Source of the DNA: Halanaerobiaceae bacterium
GTDB taxonomy: Bacteria > Bacillota > Halanaerobiia > Halanaerobiales > DTU029
Length of the DNA: 5,690 nucleotides
Reading direction: 5' to 3'
NCBI GenBank assembly: GCA_012521855.1
Contig: JAAYLO010000310.1
Location: forward strand, 1 to 5,690
The translations under genes were made by a program, and so were the position numbers. The notes under the pieces are model-generated. The model did no database searches. It saw only the letters and a list, made by a program, of their open reading frames with translations, and was not told the DNA's origin. Shown in pieces: positions 1-5,690 of this stretch (its first letter is position 1; the number at the start of each line of letters is the position of its first letter).

Positions 1-1
1 C

Positions 2-430
2 AGCTCTATAGAGTGGAATTTATATATAGTTGTTCAGAATTATAAATCTGTTGAGAATGATGAATTTGATTTCCCCCTCTTTTCCAATAAAAAGAAGGAG
101 AGATTTTTAAACCGTTTTGTCAATAAAGGGAATAAAGTGATAAGGACTTATGGTGAACTAAACAGGCTGGCTGGTTCATTTGAAAAACTGGATGATTTTC
201 GTATCCAGGATATAAAAATTCAGGAATATTTACCTGATACACTTACTACATATGATTTTAATTATTATATTGATGATGAAATAAGGAGTGATAAGTTTAG
301 AAAAGTAATGATTCTGGAGTTTGAAAGAATGGAAATGGATTTTCTGAGCTATGATCTTTTAAGTTTTTTAGTTTCGGAGATTCAACAGTACTTTCCCGAA
401 TATATCTGTAAAGGGGTAATAATAGAATAG
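2..430 (+). CDS. C-terminal part of an unrecognised protein (5' end outside the window)
   Basis: This frame is open from the left edge to a TAG at 428-430, giving 142 residues of a protein whose start lies upstream. The other two forward frames are closed by stops within the first 45 bases. A GTG at 137 could be read as a start with a weak AAAGGG before it. However, the 45 codons upstream are open and look coding (charged and aromatic residues, for example FDFPLF), so I treat that GTG as internal. The product is acidic, soluble-looking and rich in Asp, Glu, Tyr and Phe. It has no signal peptide or membrane helix in the visible part. A segment near the end (TYDFNYYIDDEIR, then VMILEFERMEMDFLSYDLL) looks like a compact conserved domain, but I cannot assign it to a family. 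The next gene starts one base after the stop, so the two are probably co-translated. Confidence 0.75.
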   Translation, partial: SSIEWNLYIVVQNYKSVENDEFDFPLFSNKKKERFLNRFVNKGNKVIRTYGELNRLAGSFEKLDDFRIQDIKIQEYLPDTLTTYDFNYYIDDEIRSDKFRKVMILEFERMEMDFLSYDLLSFLVSEIQQYFPEYICKGVIIE

Positions 431-431
431 A

Positions 432-1121
432 ATGAACTATATATGGGAAGCCTTAATAAAAGCAAAAAATGATGGTATAAGCCTTGCCAAGATTGATATT
501 GAATTTGCTTCAAGCTATTCACCCTATATGGAATTAAGCCATTCCTTCATCAACAACAGGGTAATAGAAAGAGAAATGGAGTTAAATCCTTATTACAGGT
601 TTTATAATATCTTTAAAGACCTTTTTGCAGCTGATTACCACGATGATCAGGAGTTGAGGGAAGTAGCTTTTGATCTCCTGGTTCATTATCTGGGACAACT
701 TGATTTACTACAGGGACTGGACAGGATTGAATATTACAAATTATTTATTTACCGGGAATTAAAAAACGGAAATTTTGGTTCAGAACTTGCTGATATTCTA
801 AGTTATTTTTCTATAAAGGAAAAGAATATCCTGCTAAAAAATTTACTCAAGCTTTATGTTACCGGTGATCATATCTATTATTTTAAAGATACCGTAAAAA
901 AAATCTATAAAGGCTCAATAGTCTATATAAACAGGAAAGATATAAATGAAATACTGGTTTACATAAGGCAGGAAGATAATCTAAAAAACTTAAAGATAAT
1001 GGAGGGTTTGAAGAAATTGTTTTTACCTTTGAATTTTACGGTGAGGATCTACTGGAAATTTCATTTTGGAATTATTGATGTTGATGAAACAATGAAAATT
1101 GATAAGATTGCAATATATTAG
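432..1121 (+). CDS. Unrecognised 229-aa protein, operon partner of the Hsp70
   Basis: The ATG at 432 follows the previous stop by one base. The nearest SD-like sequence, AAGGGG at 411-416, is 15 bases away, which is long, so translational coupling to the gene upstream is likely. The protein is soluble-looking and mainly helical by composition, with no signal peptide or transmembrane segment. Visible landmarks are SSYSPYMELS (residues 27-36), NPYYRFYNIFKDLF (52-65), a helical stretch around 74-145, and a C-terminal aromatic patch IYWKFHFGII (206-215) followed by DETMKIDKIAIY, which ends the protein. The density of aromatic residues in short motifs suggests a conserved fold or binding surface. 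I see no nucleotide-binding motif, no metal- or haem-binding motif and no obvious catalytic signature, so any enzyme name transferred by automatic annotation should be doubted. Its place directly before the Hsp70 makes a client, adaptor or subunit role plausible, but that is inference. Confidence 0.88.
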   Translation: MNYIWEALIKAKNDGISLAKIDIEFASSYSPYMELSHSFINNRVIEREMELNPYYRFYNIFKDLFAADYHDDQELREVAFDLLVHYLGQLDLLQGLDRIEYYKLFIYRELKNGNFGSELADILSYFSIKEKNILLKNLLKLYVTGDHIYYFKDTVKKIYKGSIVYINRKDINEILVYIRQEDNLKNLKIMEGLKKLFLPLNFTVRIYWKFHFGIIDVDETMKIDKIAIY

Positions 1122-1126
1122 AGGGG
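1121..1126 (+). promoter_or_regulatory. SD sequence of the Hsp70-like gene
   Basis: GAGGGG lies nine bases before the GTG at 1136, and its first G is the last base of the preceding TAG stop. It fixes the GTG start: an in-frame TGA at 1127-1129 rules out anything further upstream, and the next in-frame ATG would remove 25 residues, including the start of the SAP-like motif. Confidence 0.7.
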
Positions 1127-1135
1127 TGAGTTAAG

Positions 1136-3769
1136 GTGTGGTCATATAGATTAAATCCTGATGAAAAGATCAATGAGGGCAGAAGATTTACCAGAAGTGA
1201 ATTACTTGAAATGTCGACATATAAACTTCGTAATATTTGTTATCAGTACAAAATAATTAAAGCCTATCAAAGAGAATATGACAGGGAAAAATTGATCGAG
1301 ATAATCCTGAAATACAGAGGTGTGAAAGAACCTGAACTGATTGATAAAAAGAAAGAGGGCGGCCTGGAAAGAATACAGGAGTGTCTGCTGGAAAACTCCC
1401 TTACTAAACTGGATAATCTGGACAAAATCAAGCTACCAGCGAAGATTTCCGTCTATCCAGAAGTAGGAATAAATAGAGAAGACCGCTACAAGGTAATCAT
1501 TGAAAATGATCTTGAAGAATCCAATGTATTACTGGTAAACGGTGAGAATTACCTCTGCGGTATTTTTAACTTAAATAAAGATCAGGATGATACATATTAC
1601 CTATATGCAAACAAGGATAATTTGAGGCTGGACGGTCTTGATAACAAGAATTATTGTTTCCTCTTTTTCAGGAAAAATGAGTCCGAATACCTTTATAAAA
1701 CATATTATCAGGACAAAAAACTACCTCCTATCAATCTTTATCACTACCGGGTACCGATTATTGATTTTGAAATAAAAAGACTGGAGGAAACAAAGGCGGT
1801 ACTCTGTATTGATTTCGGAACATCAAATACTACTGCCGGGGCTTACCTGGACAGCAATTATGTTTCAAGCCCCTCATATAATGATATATTGAATAACAAT
1901 ATAAAGATAAATGAAATAAATTTTGTCAAATTCCCTAATACCAGTTCTAAAGAAGAGAAATGGATTGAAATTATGCCCAGTACAGTTTATGTCCTGGATT
2001 GTAAGGATAAGGATAATATAAAATATCTCTTTGGCTATGAAGCCCTGGACCGGATGAAGAAAAATGATTATTCCAGTAATGCCAGTTCCTTTCAGGGTAT
2101 CAAACGCTGGGTCAATAATTATCAGCAGGAAGAAGAGATTTATGATGAAAAAGGAAATATAGCTATTGTCAAAAGAGGAGATATAATTAAGGCCTATATA
2201 GATTATGTAATACAGGTAGCAGAACAGAGTTTTAAATGCAAATTTAAGAATATACATATCTCCAGTCCGGTCAAGATGAAGGCACAGTTTATTGAGATGT
2301 TCAAAGAAATTATGTATGACTACAATATTGAGGAAAAAAATGTTCTTGATGAGGGTATATCTGTACTTTATAACACCATTGCCAATATCATCAAATCAGG
2401 GAATTTTGCCGACGGGCAGGAGTATAAAGCACTGGTAATAGACTGTGGAGGTGGGACTACAGATTTATCTTCCTGTAGTTTCCAGATTGAAGAAGGGGAT
2501 ATATCCTACCGGGTATATATAAAAACAGGCTATGAGAATGGAGATACAAATTTTGGCGGGAACAATATAACCTACCGGATAATGCAGTATATGAAGATTG
2601 TATTTGCCCATTATTACAAAAATAATGGTGAGATTATAGATATAGATGAATTGATTCCTATCCCTGCTGTTGATATTTTCAGGATAGTTGATGAAATAGG
2701 AGTAAAGGAAATTTATAAGAAATTTGTTGAAAGTTATCAGGAGGTTGAAAGTATCATACCCACAAGGTTTAAAGAATATGAGAACAAAACAAGTGCAGAA
2801 TATCAGAAGGTAAAAAACAATTTCTATTTTCTCTGGGAACTGGCAGAGAATATGAAAAAACAGTTTTTTAAGAGAACCAATATAATCAGGAACAAATTTG
2901 ATTCATCAGGATTTGAAATAGTTGACAGTGATCTCCACATAACCTCACTTAGCAAATGGAATCTATCTATAATGAATGACGGTGTTCTGGAAACAGTCCA
3001 TAAGTTTCCTGATGTAGTCTTTAATATCAAGGAAATTACCAAATTAATTAAGGCTGATATCTATGATATTGTGAGAAAATTCCTTGAGAAATTTTATGAG
3101 GAAAGAGAATTGATGGATTATTCAATTATTAAGCTCACCGGCCAATCCTGTAAAATAGATATCTTTAAAGAAGCATTAAAAGAATTTGTACCGGGGAAGA
3201 GTATTGAATTTAAACAAAAGGGTACAGATGAGGGACAATCCCTGGAGTTGAAACTGGCCTGTTTACGTGGAGTAATAAAATATATGAAGTCCAGGAAATT
3301 GGGAGATATTGAAGTAACCATTGAAAATGCAGCACCTGTAGTCCCCTATTACCTGACAGCACAGACCTTCACTGGAAAAGAAAAGATCGTAATAAAAAGG
3401 CAGGAGAGAACAGACGAGGCTAAAGGATTTATATCTAAACCTATAAGTACAGAGAAAGTAAATTTTTATCTAAAAAGTGATGATGGAACCATTGAGAAAG
3501 AATACATCTATGAAAATGATATAGATAAATATGTATTTATGGAAGTAGATAAGATTATCAGTGAATATGAAGGCAAGATAATTCAGGAAGAGACAGATAA
3601 TATAAGAAATGGTGAGATTAAGTTTTTTGTCTATACAGATGAGAAAAGCTGGGGTTTTTATGTTTTACCTGTCTGTAGAAAAGATGAAAAACTACATGTT
3701 GGTGAAAGGAAATACTTCGCCTTTGAAGATGACTTATCCAAGCTAGACTTCTTTGATGGGCTGAAGTAA
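1136..3769 (+). CDS. Hsp70-family (actin-fold) ATPase with SAP-like N-terminal extension
   Basis: An 877-aa divergent Hsp70-family ATPase starting at GTG. Residues 18-63 resemble a SAP/helix-extension-helix motif (LLEMSTYKLRNICYQY, then DREKLIEIILKYRG). Residues 64-220 are a further extension of unknown fold. The ATPase core spans about 221-718. It has phosphate-1 (CIDFGTSNTT, Asp226), a SFQGIKRWV segment whose Lys323 aligns with DnaK Lys70, a connect-1-like DEGISVLYNTI (Glu406), phosphate-2 (VIDCGGGTTD, Asp436, Thr441, Asp443), a DnaK-like NGDTNFGG (468-475), and the adenosine motif IIKLTGQSCKIDIF (664-677). ATP-contacting residues are kept, so it is probably an active ATPase. The spacing from phosphate-2 to the adenosine motif is about 230 residues, against about 145 in DnaK, so there is an insertion. 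The 160-residue C-terminus is beta-rich and charged. There is no DnaK-type linker, substrate-binding domain or lid, so this is not the housekeeping DnaK. It has no signal peptide or membrane helix and is cytosolic. The J-domain gene two genes downstream is its likely cochaperone; no grpE is in the window. Confidence 0.93.
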   Translation: MWSYRLNPDEKINEGRRFTRSELLEMSTYKLRNICYQYKIIKAYQREYDREKLIEIILKYRGVKEPELIDKKKEGGLERIQECLLENSLTKLDNLDKIKLPAKISVYPEVGINREDRYKVIIENDLEESNVLLVNGENYLCGIFNLNKDQDDTYYLYANKDNLRLDGLDNKNYCFLFFRKNESEYLYKTYYQDKKLPPINLYHYRVPIIDFEIKRLEETKAVLCIDFGTSNTTAGAYLDSNYVSSPSYNDILNNNIKINEINFVKFPNTSSKEEKWIEIMPSTVYVLDCKDKDNIKYLFGYEALDRMKKNDYSSNASSFQGIKRWVNNYQQEEEIYDEKGNIAIVKRGDIIKAYIDYVIQVAEQSFKCKFKNIHISSPVKMKAQFIEMFKEIMYDYNIEEKNVLDEGISVLYNTIANIIKSGNFADGQEYKALVIDCGGGTTDLSSCSFQIEEGDISYRVYIKTGYENGDTNFGGNNITYRIMQYMKIVFAHYYKNNGEIIDIDELIPIPAVDIFRIVDEIGVKEIYKKFVESYQEVESIIPTRFKEYENKTSAEYQKVKNNFYFLWELAENMKKQFFKRTNIIRNKFDSSGFEIVDSDLHITSLSKWNLSIMNDGVLETVHKFPDVVFNIKEITKLIKADIYDIVRKFLEKFYEERELMDYSIIKLTGQSCKIDIFKEALKEFVPGKSIEFKQKGTDEGQSLELKLACLRGVIKYMKSRKLGDIEVTIENAAPVVPYYLTAQTFTGKEKIVIKRQERTDEAKGFISKPISTEKVNFYLKSDDGTIEKEYIYENDIDKYVFMEVDKIISEYEGKIIQEETDNIRNGEIKFFVYTDEKSWGFYVLPVCRKDEKLHVGERKYFAFEDDLSKLDFFDGLK
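1187..1324 (+). other. SAP-like helix-extension-helix motif in the Hsp70-like protein
   Basis: Codons 18-63 encode a pattern close to the SAP consensus: a serine-led first helix with L..MS...LR.IC, a short linker, then a second helix in which a basic residue precedes EKLIEIIL and an aromatic-basic end (KYRG). SAP folds usually bind nucleic acid, but similar helical pairs also mediate protein contacts. The assignment rests on pattern recognition only. Confidence 0.5.
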
Positions 3770-3775
3770 GGAGGG
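3768..3775 (+). promoter_or_regulatory. Strong SD supporting a TTG start
   Basis: AAGGAGGG overlaps the last two bases of the Hsp70 stop codon and sits eight bases before the TTG at 3784. This near-perfect SD is the main reason to accept TTG rather than the internal ATGs at residues 19 and 21. The overlap ties termination of the Hsp70 to initiation of the next gene. Confidence 0.8.
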
Positions 3776-3783
3776 CAGAAAAC

Positions 3784-4551
3784 TTGTTTAAGAACAATAT
3801 ACCCTTTTTTCAAAGTGGAAACATTCTAAAAAAAAGTATGTTGATGAACCTGAGGGATTACCCCAGAAATTTTATTGATTATTATTTTCATGAGTACTCA
3901 GACGGGATTATTGCAGGCAGTGATATTTTTATTGAGGACAGGTATTTCTGTATAAACAAAGGTCTGATCAAACACAATGGGATTATCTATTTCCTTGATG
4001 AGGTAAACAGGATAGAGTATTTTAATACCAATAAGGAAATGATTGTGAAGATAAGGTTTATGGAAATGAGAGAAGAAAAGGATTTTAAGTGTTATGAAAG
4101 CCAGGTTGTCCTGGAAGATGATCTTGAAATAAAAGACAATGAAATGGAAATCGGCAGGTTCAAGCTGCGGGAGGGTGCAAGGCTCAGGTCAGATTATAGT
4201 GATTTCGGGGATTTTCAGACTGAGTTTAATACCATAAATATTATAAATGTACCATATGCCAGTATCGGCAGATCTACATTACACCCCTTAATAGTAGAAA
4301 GCTTTGCCAATAATCTGATTAATTTATCAAGAGATGCCCTTGATTTTGCCTTTGCTATGGAGTGTTTGAATACAAAGATTGTGAGAAGGATTTTGCTGGA
4401 AAAGTATCTCATCAGGAGATTAAACCTTGAAGACAGGGAATATACAAATCTGGAGATATACCGTTATATGAGGAATATAATCCGCGAATTATCGGGTGTA
4501 AAGGTAATACATGATAAAAGAAAGACAGTTCCAAAAATTCTGGTTGACTAA
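3784..4551 (+). CDS. Unrecognised 255-aa protein with a baseplate-like beta pattern
   Basis: It starts at TTG behind an almost ideal SD. I do not recognise the family. Residues 1-40 are polar and aromatic (NIPFFQ, LRDYPRNFIDYYFHEYSD). Residues 39-72 read as short beta strands in the order SDGIIAGSDIFI, YFCINKGLI, KHNGIIYFLDE. The pattern 'SDGIxxG ... xIxxGxixxnGxxYxL' recalls beta modules of phage tail-fibre, baseplate and related proteins; this is an impression, not a homology claim. Residues 85-150 continue beta-rich and charged. From about 160 the protein turns helical (ESFANNLINLSRDALDFAF, then IVRRILLEKYLIRRLNL) and ends in a basic tail (HDKRKTVPK). There are no Walker, helicase or other catalytic motifs, no signal peptide and no membrane segment. 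Lying between the Hsp70 and J-domain genes, it could be a client, adaptor or assembly subunit of the same system. Existence of the gene is secure; its function is open. Confidence 0.88.
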   Translation: MFKNNIPFFQSGNILKKSMLMNLRDYPRNFIDYYFHEYSDGIIAGSDIFIEDRYFCINKGLIKHNGIIYFLDEVNRIEYFNTNKEMIVKIRFMEMREEKDFKCYESQVVLEDDLEIKDNEMEIGRFKLREGARLRSDYSDFGDFQTEFNTINIINVPYASIGRSTLHPLIVESFANNLINLSRDALDFAFAMECLNTKIVRRILLEKYLIRRLNLEDREYTNLEIYRYMRNIIRELSGVKVIHDKRKTVPKILVD

Positions 4552-4561
4552 TATCAGCTTT

Positions 4562-4568
4562 AAGGGGG
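4562..4568 (+). promoter_or_regulatory. SD that places the ATT start of the J-domain gene
   Basis: AAGGGGG lies seven bases before the ATT at 4576, an optimal spacing. The other ATT in frame, at 4570, is only one base from the SD. An in-frame TAA at 4561-4563 blocks any start further upstream, and no ATG, GTG or TTG exists in frame between that stop and the conserved J-domain N-terminus. Confidence 0.7.
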
Positions 4569-4575
4569 TATTAAA

Positions 4576-5007
4576 ATTAAGAAGAATTATTATGAGATCT
4601 TAGGTGTAGATCCAAATATCAGTAAGAATGACTTAAAAAAGGTTTACAGAAAATTAACCCTTAAATATCATCCTGACCGCAATAAAGAGGATAAAAATGC
4701 TGAAGAAAAATTCAAGTTAATAGTAGAAGCTTACAATGTCCTCAGTAATGATCAATCCCGGAAAGAATATGATGAAAGTCTTAAGAAAGAACTTAAGATT
4801 GATAAGACGAAGGGGAAGACTACGACTACTGTACGCCCTGTTTATGTAGATCCTGCGGATTTCAGAAAACAATTTGAAAGCTATTTTGGATTTAACCCGG
4901 ATACCAGGAAGAAAGTTGAAAAAAAAGAAAAGACAAAAGTAAAGGGGAATATAGATACTGATGAACTTTTTAGACAGTATTTTACTGGCGGAAGGAAAAA
5001 ATTTTGA
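4576..5007 (+). CDS. Short J-domain (DnaJ-type) cochaperone with ATT start
   Basis: A 143-residue protein. Residues 1-70 form a complete J domain: KNYYEILGVD (3-12), helix II ending KLTLKYHPD with the Hsp70-activating HPD at 32-34, then helix III with EEKFKLIVEAYNVLS (43-57) and RKEYDE (62-67). J proteins bind Hsp70 partners and stimulate ATP hydrolysis. There is no Gly/Phe-rich region, zinc centre or DnaJ C-terminal domain, so this is a minimal class C protein. The tail (71-143) is Lys/Thr-rich and carries two similar aromatic motifs, FRKQFESYFGF (96-106) and LFRQYFTGG (131-139). The frame holds no ATG, GTG or TTG near its start. ATT at 4576 gives the expected beginning (initiator-Lys-Lys-Asn-Tyr-Tyr) with a well-spaced SD, so I place the start there. 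A conventional gene finder would miss or truncate it. The gap to the upstream gene is 24 bases, and its stop merges with the SD of the FHA gene. The Hsp70-like ATPase of this operon is the obvious partner. Confidence 0.9.
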   Translation: MKKNYYEILGVDPNISKNDLKKVYRKLTLKYHPDRNKEDKNAEEKFKLIVEAYNVLSNDQSRKEYDESLKKELKIDKTKGKTTTTVRPVYVDPADFRKQFESYFGFNPDTRKKVEKKEKTKVKGNIDTDELFRQYFTGGRKKF

Positions 5008-5013
5008 AAGGAG
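5007..5013 (+). promoter_or_regulatory. SD that decides the start of the FHA gene
   Basis: AAAGGAG begins at the last base of the J-domain TGA and is eight bases before the ATG at 5022. The in-frame TTG at 5004 would put this SD inside the coding region and add six residues, so the ATG is preferred. Confidence 0.8.
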
Positions 5014-5021
5014 AGTGTATT

Positions 5022-5645
5022 ATGTTTAAAAAAATTCTTTCTTTTTTAAATGTTCCCGGACATATAAAAAGATGGATCTATAAAACAAAATTGAAAAAAA
5101 GCAGGGAAGAAAAAAAGAAAGATGATATTCTTATCCAGGTCATTAATATTATGATAGTTGTAATCATTCTGGCAGGATTGGTATATGTGAATTTTTTATA
5201 TGCTGCCAGGATAATATTGGTACCGATATTGTCAATACTGGCATTGATAACTTTTTTTACGGTGAGCTGGATAAAAAGGAAAAAAAGAGTAGAGGTATAT
5301 GGTAATAAAGTTACTAAACTGGTTTTAAAAGATGATGATGGGAGAATAACCAGAGAATGGGATATAGGCAACCGTACATCTTGCCTGATAGGGAAAAAAA
5401 CCAGAACAAATGAAGTGGATATAGACTTGTCTGATGCTGTTTATTCTTCTTTAATAAGCAGACAGCATGCGGTTCTTAATAATGTAGGGAATACCTGGTA
5501 TTTTGAGGATATTGGTTCTTCTAACGGTAGTGGTATAAAACGCAAAGGAGAGAATAGAAAATTTAAGGTTGAAAGCGGTAAACCATATGAAGTAAAAACT
5601 GGAGATATACTTTATATAGCCAATACCAGATTATATCTCAGATAG
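5022..5645 (+). CDS. Membrane-anchored FHA-domain protein
   Basis: A 207-aa protein from the ATG at 5022. The N-terminus (1-35) is short and strongly basic (KTKLKKSREEKKKDD). Two hydrophobic helices follow, at about 36-60 (LIQVINIMIVVIILAGLVYV) and 61-83. Basic residues after the second helix (WIKRKKR) place both ends in the cytosol by the positive-inside rule. Residues 95-207 form an FHA domain, which binds phosphothreonine peptides. Visible motifs are LIGKKTRTNEVDIDL (122-136), ISRQHAVL (145-152) with Ser146, Arg147 and His149, and DIGSSNGSGIK (163-173) with Asn168. The usual Gly-Arg of the first phosphate-binding loop is Gly124-Lys125 here, a conservative change that could alter affinity. 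The domain runs to the C-terminus. No kinase or phosphatase is in the window, but FHA proteins commonly work with a Ser/Thr kinase and a PP2C phosphatase. The protein probably recruits a phosphorylated partner to the membrane and may tether the chaperone system encoded upstream. Confidence 0.92.
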   Translation: MFKKILSFLNVPGHIKRWIYKTKLKKSREEKKKDDILIQVINIMIVVIILAGLVYVNFLYAARIILVPILSILALITFFTVSWIKRKKRVEVYGNKVTKLVLKDDDGRITREWDIGNRTSCLIGKKTRTNEVDIDLSDAVYSSLISRQHAVLNNVGNTWYFEDIGSSNGSGIKRKGENRKFKVESGKPYEVKTGDILYIANTRLYLR

Positions 5646-5684
5646 AGAAAAAGAGACTGTTTTAGTGAAAGAAATAAATTTATT

Positions 5685-5690
5685 AGGAGG
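5685..5690 (+). promoter_or_regulatory. Probable SD of the next gene, cut by the window edge
   Basis: AGGAGG occupies the last six bases, 39 bases after the FHA stop. It matches the strong SDs used elsewhere in the operon, and no terminator-like hairpin lies between 5646 and 5684. A further operon gene probably begins a few bases beyond the window. Confidence 0.55.

Noticed and set aside
137..430. A separate 97-residue gene starting at GTG 137
   Set aside because: The same frame is open and coding-like back to base 2, with no stop or spacer. The GTG is more likely an internal valine of a longer gene.
1874..2257. A minus-strand open frame inside the Hsp70 gene
   Set aside because: It lies wholly within a well-supported coding region. 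Its hydrophobic, low-complexity translation is what the complement of AT-rich, charged coding DNA gives.
1136..5007. Housekeeping dnaK-dnaJ operon
   Set aside because: The ATPase lacks the DnaK substrate-binding region and has a large N-terminal extension. The J protein lacks the zinc and C-terminal domains, and grpE and hrcA are absent.
5004..5021. TTG at 5004 as the start of the FHA gene
   Set aside because: The strong AAAGGAG SD is ideally placed for the ATG at 5022 and would lie inside the coding region if TTG were used.
5078..5371. A minus-strand open frame opposite the FHA gene
   Set aside because: It is antisense to the membrane helices and Lys-rich region of a clear FHA protein, and its translation shows no recognisable motif.
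5646..5684. Transcription terminator after the FHA gene
   Set aside because: No GC-rich inverted repeat followed by a T tract is present, and an SD follows closely.
5665..5690. GTG at 5665 as the start of the next gene
   Set aside because: The frame stays open for nine codons to the edge, but it has no good SD, and the AGGAGG at the end would then be internal. It is too short to judge.

Overview
The window is AT-rich and coded almost end to end on the plus strand. AGA/AGG arginine codons are frequent, Shine-Dalgarno (SD) sequences are strong (AAGGAGGG, AAAGGAG, AGGAGG), and GTG and TTG starts are used. This suggests a low-GC Gram-positive bacterium (Bacillota: clostridia or a relative such as Halanaerobiales). 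The lineage is an inference from style, not from a marker gene.

Six genes lie head to tail with gaps of 1 to 24 bases, so this is very probably the inside of one operon. No promoter, terminator, RNA gene, repeat array or mobile element is visible. In order they are: (1) the 3' end of an unrecognised gene that starts left of the window (2-430); (2) a 229-aa unrecognised protein (432-1121); (3) an 877-aa Hsp70/actin-fold ATPase with an N-terminal extension carrying a SAP-like helical motif and no classical DnaK substrate-binding domain (1136-3769); (4) a 255-aa unrecognised protein, beta-rich then helical (3784-4551); (5) a 143-aa J-domain protein whose only plausible start codon is ATT (4576-5007); (6) a 207-aa protein with two membrane helices and a cytosolic C-terminal FHA domain (5022-5645). 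A final AGGAGG at the right edge suggests the operon continues.

As a working picture (inference), the divergent Hsp70 and its dedicated J protein form a specialised ATP-driven chaperone pair. The membrane FHA protein would recruit a threonine-phosphorylated partner, and the unrecognised proteins would be clients or structural subunits. Gene 4 has a residue pattern resembling beta modules of phage tail and baseplate proteins. With FHA regulation, that raises the possibility that the operon serves a tail-derived or other multi-subunit machine. Flanking genes, which are not visible here, would decide this. The chaperone, J-domain and FHA calls are secure; the joint function is not known to me.
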